From: Crocinitomix algicola
GTDB lineage: Bacteria > Bacteroidota > Bacteroidia > Flavobacteriales_D > Crocinitomicaceae
Assembly (NCBI RefSeq): GCF_001661595.2
Contig: NZ_LYPF02000001.1
Span: 124,001 to 188,000 of the forward strand
Length of the DNA: 64,000 bases
Direction of reading: 5' to 3'
Position 1 is the stretch's first letter. Every line of letters starts with the position of its first letter. The notes beneath the pieces are model-generated. The model saw nothing but the letters and a program-made list of their open reading frames with translations, was not told where the DNA came from and did no database searches. Shown here piece after piece: positions 37,203-44,294 of the stretch. The position numbers and the translations under genes were made by a program.

Positions 37203-37318
37203 CGCGTTAAGGATTGCAGCGATTGTTTGAGCTCTCCATTCGTCCGTCTGAGACGAATGGAAGCGAGTGCGGAAAGCCTGCCGATAAACGAGTATACGAT
37301 GTTTAGAGGAACGCCCAG
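37203..37318. repeat. GC-rich intergenic element with perfect inverted repeat
   Basis: This stretch is visibly richer in G and C than its surroundings. It contains a perfect 9-bp inverted repeat (CCATTCGTC at 37236-37244, GACGAATGG at 37252-37260) and the segments GGATTGCAGCGA, GCGGAAAGCCTG and GGAACGCCC. I recall similar GATTGCAG/GGAAAGCC/AACGCCC intergenic elements repeated in other Flavobacteriia, but only one copy is in this window. It has no T-run, so it is not a simple terminator. It sits between the convergent flavoprotein and nth genes. Confidence 0.55.
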
Positions 37319-37321
37319 AAA

Positions 37322-37978
37322 CTAAGCTTCGTAATCAGCATAGGTTTTTAGAACTTTTTTACTTGCACAATTTTTAGTGATAAAATCTTTGGAGAGTTTT
37401 GGGTTGCGAGCAGGTGAGTACTCCCTGCCGTAATAAATAATTTGGACATGTAATTTGTTCCATAATTCTTTTGGAAACAATCGTTTGGCATCTTTTTCGG
37501 TTTGAACAACTGATTTTCCATTTGTGATTCCCCAGCGTGTTAAGAGGCGGTGAATATGAGTGTCTACTGGAAATGCAGGGATGTTAAAAGCTTGCGCCAT
37601 TACAACCGAGGCTGTTTTATGGCCAACCGCTGGTAATTCTTCCAATGCACCCATGTCCTTAGGAACTTCGCCATTGTATTTATCAATTAAAATATGGGAT
37701 AAACCATAGATTCCTTTTGACTTCATTGGAGACAGTCCACAAGGTCGTATAATCTCTTTAATTTCTTCAACAGAAAGTTTTACCATGTCAAAAGGGTTGT
37801 CGGCCCTTTCAAAGAGGAGAGGTGTGATTTGATTGACCCTTTTATCCGTACATTGAGCTGATAATAAAACAGCAACTAAAAGTGTGTATGGGTCCTTATG
37901 ATCTAGAGGAACTTCGACAACCGGGTAGAGTTTTTCAAGTTCATCAATAATATAGTTTACTTTTTCTGCCTTATTCAT
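37322..37978 (-). CDS. nth: Endonuclease III-like DNA glycosylase lacking Fe-S ligands
   Basis: The 218-residue enzyme (start MNKAEKVNY) removes oxidised pyrimidines and nicks the abasic site. The helix-hairpin-helix LEELPAVGHKTA holds the catalytic Lys121, and Asp139 is in FPVDTH. In E. coli Nth four C-terminal cysteines hold a 4Fe-4S cluster. At the aligned positions this protein has Ser188, Leu195, Asp198 and Cys204, so the cluster should be absent. The ATG lies inside the upstream TPR gene (8-base overlap), so they are co-expressed. Confidence 0.9.
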   Translation of the reverse strand: MNKAEKVNYIIDELEKLYPVVEVPLDHKDPYTLLVAVLLSAQCTDKRVNQITPLLFERADNPFDMVKLSVEEIKEIIRPCGLSPMKSKGIYGLSHILIDKYNGEVPKDMGALEELPAVGHKTASVVMAQAFNIPAFPVDTHIHRLLTRWGITNGKSVVQTEKDAKRLFPKELWNKLHVQIIYYGREYSPARNPKLSKDFITKNCASKKVLKTYADYEA

Positions 37979-38570
37979 TCTCCTTAATTTTAAAACCATT
38001 TTTTATGAAGTTTAAAAACTCCTTAAAAACATTTTTTTGGGTGAAGACAGCTTTTGCAATTTCTGTTTTACTTTGAATTATTTTTTGGTCAGTTTGCGTA
38101 TTCTTTTGATTTTCGATCGGCGCATTTTTTCGCTCCTCTGCACGTTCCTCAGCTGTTTTAAGCCCCATTTTCTGGTCTGATTTATCAAAATTTGCCTTCG
38201 CCTGTTTTGCCCATCCCATTTGCTCTTGGGCGAGTGCTAGGTTGTTGTACGCAATACCGTCAGTGGGATCTAATTCTACGGCTTTTTCATAATCTTTAAT
38301 TGCGCCTTCATGATCTTTCATTCTGGTTTTTAAATAGCCGCGACTTTGGTAACGAAAACTATATTTAGGGTCGTATTTTACGGCGTTGTTCATGTCCTTC
38401 AAGCTCAAGTCGTATTTTTCAATGTTTAAATAAGCAATACCACGTTGAGACAATGCGTTTGCGTCTTTCGGGTCGATTTTGAGGACTTGAGTAAAGATTT
38501 TAATGGCCTCGAAATGGTCATTTTCCTTAACTTTGTTCATGCCCATGGCAAATAGTTCGTCTTTTGTCAT
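37971..38570 (-). CDS. Tetratricopeptide repeat protein
   Basis: The 199-residue soluble protein has about three consecutive TPRs in its first 125 residues (for example DANALSQRGIAYLNIEKYDLSLKDM, split here by eye). A charged, Gln/Asn/Lys-rich tail follows. There is no signal peptide, so it is cytoplasmic. TPRs mediate protein contacts; no partner is evident beyond the translational overlap with nth. Confidence 0.8.
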   Translation of the reverse strand: MTKDELFAMGMNKVKENDHFEAIKIFTQVLKIDPKDANALSQRGIAYLNIEKYDLSLKDMNNAVKYDPKYSFRYQSRGYLKTRMKDHEGAIKDYEKAVELDPTDGIAYNNLALAQEQMGWAKQAKANFDKSDQKMGLKTAEERAEERKNAPIENQKNTQTDQKIIQSKTEIAKAVFTQKNVFKEFLNFIKNGFKIKENE

Positions 38571-38601
38571 GGTGCAAATTTAATTAAAAAAGAAATTTTG
38601 A

Positions 38602-38841
38602 ATGGTAAATTTAGATTATCCTATTTATAGGAAGTATGTAGGGGTTAATGTTTGGTTTAAAATCATAAATAATCGAGAGTTTATCGAATTAAAGAAAGTC
38701 GGGCAAAGGTTGGTTGTTGAACATGTAAAAGCATTGCAATATCCAGAAATGTTACGGATTCAAGATATGATAGAATGTACTGAAGGTCGTTGGGAGCTAG
38801 CAGATAGTAGGGAAGTGGAGGTACTTTTGTCGGAACGTTAA
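38602..38841 (+). CDS. Small conserved-looking hypothetical protein
   Basis: This 79-residue reading frame (starts VNLDYPIYRKYVGVNVWFKI, ends VEVLLSER) has even codon use and no signal peptide. It fills the gap between the divergent TPR gene (31 bases away) and the convergent oxyR stop (adjacent base). I do not recognise a family. The compact fit and balanced protein-like composition argue for a real gene. Confidence 0.6.
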   Translation: MVNLDYPIYRKYVGVNVWFKIINNREFIELKKVGQRLVVEHVKALQYPEMLRIQDMIECTEGRWELADSREVEVLLSER

Positions 38842-39780
38842 TTATGCCCACTCCACAATTTCTCCACGGTTAGCGAGTAACATTTCAGGTTGAATGGATT
38901 TCTTAATTTCGGCTTCTAAGGCTTCAATCATTCTTTTTTTTACAAAAATTCGGTTTGAAATTAAACTTACTTCACGCACAGGGTTAATTTGTGCAAAGGG
39001 CTTTACGAGTTTGGTTTTTTTTGGTGTTAAGTTTCCTAGAGCTAATTCAGGTAATAAGGTAATTCCCCCTTCAATATCTACTAGCTTAATTAAAGTTTCA
39101 ATAGAGGCACTCTCATAATGAAAAGAGGTTTGATCGGTTGATTCCTGCAGTTCGCAAAGGTTTATTACCTGGTTACGAAAACAGTTCCCATTGCTCATCA
39201 GCCATATTTTATTGTCCTTCATTTGTTGTATTGCAATGGAATCGTGATTGGCAAAGTCATGATTTCGGTTGCAATAGAGGAGGATTTTTTCATAATACAA
39301 AGGGGTAGTAACAAAACCGTTAGCTGGGAGAGGAGTCGATAAAATGCCTACGTCAATTTGATCTTCATTGATAGCCTTCAAGATATCATCAGTAAGTAAT
39401 TCTTTTACATGGATGTCAATACCGTCGTATTTTTTTGCGAATTTACCAATAAATGTTGGGAGTAGATATGGAGCAATTGAAGGGATTATACCAATTCTTA
39501 ACTCACCGCTTAAAGTATCTTTATTAATTTGAATAAGTTCTTCTATTCGTTTGGTTTCGGCCATTACTCTTTTTGCTTGTTCAATAATGATACTTCCAAT
39601 GTCTGTGGGGGTAACAGGTTTTTTTCCACGGTCAAATAAGGTGACATCCAGGTCATTTTCAAGTTTTTTGATTTGCATGCTTAGCGTTGGTTGTGTAACA
39701 AAACAATGCTCTGCTGCAACAGAAAAGGACTTGTGTTTTTCTAAAGCTATAAGGTATTCCAGTTGAATCAAACTAATCAT
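38842..39780 (-). CDS. oxyR: Hydrogen peroxide-sensing LysR regulator OxyR
   Basis: The 312-residue regulator starts at MISLIQLEYLIALEKH (ATG 39780); the upstream in-frame extension to 39861 would lie over the dps control region and is not LysR-like. It has the winged-helix DNA-binding domain (VTQPTLSMQIKKLE) and the two-lobed sensor domain. Cys200 and Cys209 in GNCFRNQVINLCE match the redox pair Cys199/Cys208 of E. coli OxyR with identical spacing. That makes peroxide sensing by disulphide formation likely. It is divergent from dps, a classic OxyR target. Confidence 0.92.
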   Translation of the reverse strand: MISLIQLEYLIALEKHKSFSVAAEHCFVTQPTLSMQIKKLENDLDVTLFDRGKKPVTPTDIGSIIIEQAKRVMAETKRIEELIQINKDTLSGELRIGIIPSIAPYLLPTFIGKFAKKYDGIDIHVKELLTDDILKAINEDQIDVGILSTPLPANGFVTTPLYYEKILLYCNRNHDFANHDSIAIQQMKDNKIWLMSNGNCFRNQVINLCELQESTDQTSFHYESASIETLIKLVDIEGGITLLPELALGNLTPKKTKLVKPFAQINPVREVSLISNRIFVKKRMIEALEAEIKKSIQPEMLLANRGEIVEWA

Positions 39781-39810
39781 ATAGTAAATATAGTTAAAAT
39801 TTATGTTCAG

Positions 39811-39847
39811 ATAGAAAATATCAATTTGATTTATAGATGTAAAATCT
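39811..39847. promoter_or_regulatory. Candidate OxyR operator between oxyR and dps
   Basis: Four tetranucleotides lie at the exact spacing of the OxyR tetrad (ATAG-N7-CTAT-N7-ATAG-N7-CTAT): ATAG at 39811, CAAT at 39822, ATAG at 39833 and ATCT at 39844. That is 13 of 16 positions. The site covers the -33 of the dps promoter. AT-richness raises the chance of accidental matches, so this is a prediction. Confidence 0.5.
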
Positions 39848-39856
39848 TTAACTTTG
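39826..39856 (+). promoter_or_regulatory. Promoter of dps
   Basis: TTG at 39826-39828 and TAACTTTG at 39849-39856 are 20 bases apart, matching the Bacteroidota consensus. The -7 box ends 28 bases before the dps ATG. Confidence 0.7.
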
Positions 39857-39884
39857 AACATATACGAAATTAAAGCACAGAATT

Positions 39885-40355
39885 ATGAAAAAAAACAGCA
39901 TCGGATTAGATATAGAAAAATCATTGAAAACAGTTGAGCAACTCAATATTCTTCTTTCAAATTACCAACAGTTCTATATGAACTTAAGAGGGTTTCATTG
40001 GAATGTTAAAGGATCCAATTTTTTCGAATTGCACCTAAAATTTGAGGAGCTTTACAATAATGTAAATATTAAAGTTGATGACATTGCGGAAAGAATATTG
40101 GCTTTAGACGGAGTTCCATTACATAGTTTTACAGACTATCAGGCAAAATCAGAGATTAAAGAAATAAAAGGATTGACGGATGGCAGTGAAATGGTGGGTC
40201 AAATTCTAAATGATTTTAAATTATTGCTTGAATCCCAACGTGAAATTTTAAACTTGGCTGGGGAAAATGGAGATGAAGGTACTGTAGCGTTGATGAGCGA
40301 ATACATTACGGAACAGGAGAAAACAGTGTGGATGCTAAAATCGTATTTACATTAA
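39885..40355 (+). CDS. dps: Dps family DNA-protecting ferritin-like protein
   Basis: The 156-residue protein forms dodecamers that oxidise Fe(II) with peroxide and store iron, protecting DNA. The intersubunit ferroxidase ligands are visible in FHWNVKG (His) and in the DDIAERILALDG segment (Asp and Glu). The helix pattern and length match Dps. It is divergent from oxyR, with a candidate OxyR site over its promoter, so induction by peroxide is expected. Confidence 0.95.
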   Translation: MKKNSIGLDIEKSLKTVEQLNILLSNYQQFYMNLRGFHWNVKGSNFFELHLKFEELYNNVNIKVDDIAERILALDGVPLHSFTDYQAKSEIKEIKGLTDGSEMVGQILNDFKLLLESQREILNLAGENGDEGTVALMSEYITEQEKTVWMLKSYLH

Positions 40356-40389
40356 ATTAAATTCTTATACCATGCGGCGCAAAAAAGTA

Positions 40390-40397
40390 TAGTTTTG
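40390..40397 (+). promoter_or_regulatory. -7 box upstream of the DUF4268 gene
   Basis: TAGTTTTG matches TAnnTTTG and ends 16 bases before the ATG at 40414. No clear TTG -33 is seen. Confidence 0.4.
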
Positions 40398-40413
40398 CAA
40401 AAAAAATATACGC

Positions 40414-40878
40414 ATGTACTCTAAAGAAGAGGAAAAAGAAATTAAGTTACAGTTTTGGGGAAGTTTAAATTCAAAATTTGAAGCAACCAAAGGTGTGCAT
40501 GGAAATAAAGTGGCTTGGATGAGTTTTAATACTAAAATCAAGTCACTTTTTTTTAGAATGGAGGCCGATCGAGAAGGGGCACGTCTTTGTATAGATATTC
40601 AATTTTTGGATGAAAGTATGCGGGAATTGTTTTATGAACAATTTACTGAGTTTGAAAATATTCTTCAAGAAAGGTTTAGCAATAACTTGGTTTGGTTACC
40701 AAAGTTTGAACATACCAATGGTCGAACAATCGCTCGAATTTATTCTGAACGAAGAGGAATAAATATGTATAATCGTGATGATTGGGATGAAATACATAAG
40801 TTCCTACTTTCAGAATTTGTAAAGCTTGAAGCTTTTTGGGCGGAATTTGGCGAGGTATTTTGGAATTTAAAAAACTAA
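40414..40878 (+). CDS. DUF4268 family protein
   Basis: This 154-residue soluble protein is rich in Trp and Phe, with WMSFNTKIKSLFFRMEADRE near residue 40 and LEAFWAEFGEVFWNLKN at the end. These match my memory of stand-alone DUF4268 proteins of Bacteroidota; elsewhere the domain is linked to restriction-type or nuclease proteins, but no catalytic motif is seen here. It converges on the DUF4249 gene with two bases between stops. Confidence 0.75.
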   Translation: MYSKEEEKEIKLQFWGSLNSKFEATKGVHGNKVAWMSFNTKIKSLFFRMEADREGARLCIDIQFLDESMRELFYEQFTEFENILQERFSNNLVWLPKFEHTNGRTIARIYSERRGINMYNRDDWDEIHKFLLSEFVKLEAFWAEFGEVFWNLKN

Positions 40879-40880
40879 AT

Positions 40881-41762
40881 TTACTCAATAATTATGGTAT
40901 GAATGGATTTGGTTTGACCACCGAAGATTCCAAAACCATCACTGATATTTGAAAAAACCTGAACTGGTTCGGCAAAGACGTTTCCGCTAACGCTGCGGTG
41001 TTTATCCAATGTTACGAGGTATTTATAAACTTCTTCGCTGTATTTTATAACGGTAATTTTATAAAAACCTTCACTGTAGGAAGGGTGCATATAGTCAGTT
41101 TTACCCCTAAAGGTTATTTTTTTGCCATTGTGAATTTTATCGTCAAAAAAGAAAATATTTGAATATTTTTCGTTTGAGTCGAACTCTTTATCACCGTTCA
41201 CTACATAGGGTTCGATGGTATAAAAACCAAAATTTTCGTAGAGTGCTGTATCCCCCTCAAATTCATAATAACTTCCATTTGAAATCATTACCGCATAATA
41301 GTCTTCTGTTGTACCGTCGTCATCAAATGAAAGGTCAATTTGCATTTTATAATCATAATCAGAGTATGCTGTGTCAATTATGACTTCTGTTAAAGGTGTA
41401 GGAACTGAGCTCTTAGCTTTTACAGATGGAAATCCAGGAGCACTCACATCTAAACTATACATTTCATTCACCACAGGTAAAGGAGTGTTTAAAATATAAT
41501 TGCCATATGACAGATAAATGAAATCGCCTAAAACCTCACCATTGCTTTTTTTTAATGTAATATCGGCGTTTTCGATATAAGGTAAATCATCATTTGATAA
41601 AACTGATCGGCTTTCAGAAATTTGAAGTTTCCAAGTGGAATCTTCAGTAAAAATTCCATTGACTACAATTCTTGGGTCCTGTTCTTCCGCAGTAAACGGA
41701 ATTTCTTTTTCACACGAAAAGAATACTAACGTCGCGATTAAAGGGATTAAGTTCTTGAACAT
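40881..41762 (-). CDS. DUF4249 lipoprotein, partner of the TonB receptor
   Basis: The 293-residue product has a lipoprotein signal (LIPLIATLVFFSC) and the start of the DUF4249 domain (EKEIPF...DPRIVVNGIFTEDSTWKLQISESRS, abbreviated). It is expected to be tied to the outer membrane. It is four bases downstream of the TonB-dependent receptor gene, a pairing widespread in Bacteroidota and reminiscent of SusC/SusD. The substrate is not known. Confidence 0.85.
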   Translation of the reverse strand: MFKNLIPLIATLVFFSCEKEIPFTAEEQDPRIVVNGIFTEDSTWKLQISESRSVLSNDDLPYIENADITLKKSNGEVLGDFIYLSYGNYILNTPLPVVNEMYSLDVSAPGFPSVKAKSSVPTPLTEVIIDTAYSDYDYKMQIDLSFDDDGTTEDYYAVMISNGSYYEFEGDTALYENFGFYTIEPYVVNGDKEFDSNEKYSNIFFFDDKIHNGKKITFRGKTDYMHPSYSEGFYKITVIKYSEEVYKYLVTLDKHRSVSGNVFAEPVQVFSNISDGFGIFGGQTKSIHTIIIE

Positions 41763-41765
41763 TTT

Positions 41766-44120
41766 TTAAAATTTAAATCCGTAACTAACAGATGGAATTA
41801 TTGGGAATAGGCTAATTTGTTTCAATACTTTTTTAGGATTATTTTTTACATATCCATATTCAATATAAAATGGATTTTGACGGCTGTATGCATTATATAA
41901 TCCAAAACTCCAAGTTGCTTCACCCCATTTTTTGGGTTTGTGGATGTTAACACCCATATCCAATCTGTGGTAATTAGGAGTTCGATAGTTATTTCTCGAC
42001 TCAATGTGTACAACCTCTTGCCCTCCTGTTCCATAAGTTTCATTTGGATTTATCGCATTGTATTTTTGTGTTCCAAGTGTAACAGCATTTCCTGTACCAT
42101 ATACCCACACTAAACCTACGTCCACTTTATCGTTAAATTTATGAGTGACCACTATACTGATATCATGTCTTCGGTCGTAACGATATGGGAAAACCTCACC
42201 ATTATTAATGTTTTCGAATTGACGGTTGGTCCACGACAATGTGTAACCGATCCATCCCGTTGTTTTACCTGTTTTTTTCTCTAAAAGTACTTCAGCCCCA
42301 TAACTGGTCCCTTTACCTGATTCAACTAAATTTTCCCAATTTTGGTTCGATCCAAAAAAACTGGCTCCATCTTGATACTCGATTAAGTTTTCCATTAATT
42401 TATAATAACCTTCGGTACTAATTCTAAACCCTTTAGAAAGTTCGCGCGTATAACCTGCAGCGACTTGATGTCCATATTGAGGAAGTATTTTATCGGTTGC
42501 CGGCAACCATAAATCAGTCGGTAAACCAACGGATGTGTTAGTGAGTAGGTGTAAAAACTGCGCCGTACGCGCGTATGATAGTTTTAACGATGATTTTTCG
42601 TTTAACATATAGTTAAAAGAACCACGAGGTTGTAATGCTTGATAATATTCCTGACGTACAACGAAATTTGAAAAATGAAGCCCAATATTCGCACTTAAGC
42701 GTTTGGTAATTTTCATTTCATCTTGAACATAACCATAAAATTCATGCGCATAAGTAACTTGGGATCCGTAGGATGTATCTATTTCAGCTCCGCTTTGCCC
42801 AAGTTGAAGTTGGTTAACACCGGGTTTAAAGGTATGGTAGGTTTCTCCAACTCCAAATTGAATATTATGTTTAGGGTTTAGGTAATAAAAGAAATTCATA
42901 TTACCACCCCAATCGTGAATGCCAGATGTATAATCAAATTCAAAATGTTCTTTTGGATTATCTATGTTTGCGGGTGTATAGTTCTTGTTTCCAAAGCCTG
43001 TATTAAATTGGTATTGACTATAATTGATTGTCGTATTCATAAAAAGCTTAGGACCAAATTGATGATTCCAACGTAGTGCCATTATTTTATTTCCCCATTT
43101 CATCCCGGCATTTGTTTCGTCAATGTAGCTTCCCGCGTCAAACTTATCTTTCAAGTAAAACTTGTCATCTCCACCATAAACACTCAGATATATTCTGTTT
43201 TTAGCATTGATGATGTGGTTGACTTTTGCATTCAAATCATAAAAGAAATAGCCAAGTGTTAATTTTTCATTCCCACCACTTTGTTTGTTCGCAATGTTTA
43301 TTAATGGTCGTGCTAAGATATCAACATATGTCCTTCGGGCTGAAATCATAAACGATGTTTTGTCCTTAATGATTGGTCCATTCAACATCAGTTTCGAAGA
43401 AATTACGCCAATGCTCCCTTCGCCGTGAAGTTTATTCATATTACCTTCATTCATTCGGATGTCAATTACCGAGGAAATTCGACCACCATATTCGGCAGGA
43501 AATCCACCTTTAACAAGTTTTACTTGATTAATGGCATCGGCGTTAAAAACTGAAAAGAAACCAAATAAATGATTGGCATTGTAAATTGGAACACCATCCA
43601 ATAAAATTAAGTTTTGGTCCGGACCACCACCACGCACATAAATCCCGCTTGAGCCTTCACTCCCAGATTGAATTCCTGGTAATAACTGAGCGGTTTTGAT
43701 AATGTCTTTTTCTCCCAAAAGCACAGGTAGAGATTTAACTTTATCCATTGATATTTTAATCGTACTCATTTCTGTGCTTTCCTGTTCCTTTTTTTCTCCA
43801 GTAACAACAACTGCATCAAGTTCCTTGTCGTCTTTTAAATAAATGTCGAGACTTATATCTTGGTCTAAAGTCACCATTTTTTTCTGCGGTTCCTTTCCTA
43901 CAAAACTGAACATAATTGTATGATTCCCTGCCGGTAGTGTGACACTGTAGAATCCATAAATATTCGACATTGCACCGATTTTTAAAGAATCATTGTATAC
44001 TCTCGAAGCAATTAAAGCTTCTTTAGTCTCGGCGTCTTTGATATAACCGCTTAACGTAAAATTTTGTGCTTGGGTCAATAGACTAAAACTAATACAGCAA
44101 AGGATAAGGACCTTTTTCAT
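41766..44120 (-). CDS. TonB-dependent outer-membrane receptor
   Basis: The 784-residue transporter has a signal peptide, an N-terminal carboxypeptidase-regulatory-like domain (FTLSGYIKDAETKEALIASRV, about residues 21-105), a plug domain (GIYVRGGGPDQNLILLDGVPIYN) and a long 22-strand-type barrel ending in VSYGFKF with terminal Phe. TonB energy drives substrate uptake through it. With the downstream DUF4249 lipoprotein it forms an uptake pair. A TTG-N17-TATATTTA promoter-like site lies upstream. Confidence 0.92.
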   Translation of the reverse strand: MKKVLILCCISFSLLTQAQNFTLSGYIKDAETKEALIASRVYNDSLKIGAMSNIYGFYSVTLPAGNHTIMFSFVGKEPQKKMVTLDQDISLDIYLKDDKELDAVVVTGEKKEQESTEMSTIKISMDKVKSLPVLLGEKDIIKTAQLLPGIQSGSEGSSGIYVRGGGPDQNLILLDGVPIYNANHLFGFFSVFNADAINQVKLVKGGFPAEYGGRISSVIDIRMNEGNMNKLHGEGSIGVISSKLMLNGPIIKDKTSFMISARRTYVDILARPLINIANKQSGGNEKLTLGYFFYDLNAKVNHIINAKNRIYLSVYGGDDKFYLKDKFDAGSYIDETNAGMKWGNKIMALRWNHQFGPKLFMNTTINYSQYQFNTGFGNKNYTPANIDNPKEHFEFDYTSGIHDWGGNMNFFYYLNPKHNIQFGVGETYHTFKPGVNQLQLGQSGAEIDTSYGSQVTYAHEFYGYVQDEMKITKRLSANIGLHFSNFVVRQEYYQALQPRGSFNYMLNEKSSLKLSYARTAQFLHLLTNTSVGLPTDLWLPATDKILPQYGHQVAAGYTRELSKGFRISTEGYYKLMENLIEYQDGASFFGSNQNWENLVESGKGTSYGAEVLLEKKTGKTTGWIGYTLSWTNRQFENINNGEVFPYRYDRRHDISIVVTHKFNDKVDVGLVWVYGTGNAVTLGTQKYNAINPNETYGTGGQEVVHIESRNNYRTPNYHRLDMGVNIHKPKKWGEATWSFGLYNAYSRQNPFYIEYGYVKNNPKKVLKQISLFPIIPSVSYGFKF

Positions 44121-44157
44121 TTATATGGTAATTGAATTTGTTTTGCGGTTGCGAACG

Positions 44158-44185
44158 TAAATATAGACCATTTATTGAATATCAA
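44158..44185 (-). promoter_or_regulatory. Promoter-like site upstream of the TonB receptor
   Basis: On the minus strand, TTG (44185-44183) is followed after 17 bases by TATATTTA (44165-44158), one base off TAnnTTTG. It lies 38 bases before the ATG. Confidence 0.45.
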
Positions 44186-44234
44186 ATGTTAAGAAAAACA
44201 CATTTTTATACTAATCTAGCTTAAAATTATAATG

Positions 44235-44268
44235 TTGATATATTAGATTTTTAATAATTCTATTTTTG
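44235..44268 (+). promoter_or_regulatory. Promoter of the transglutaminase-like gene
   Basis: TTG at 44235-44237 and TATTTTTG at 44261-44268 are 23 bases apart. The -7 box ends 26 bases before the ATG at 44295. Confidence 0.55.
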
Positions 44269-44294
44269 AAATCAACTTTATTAACCAGTTCTAA

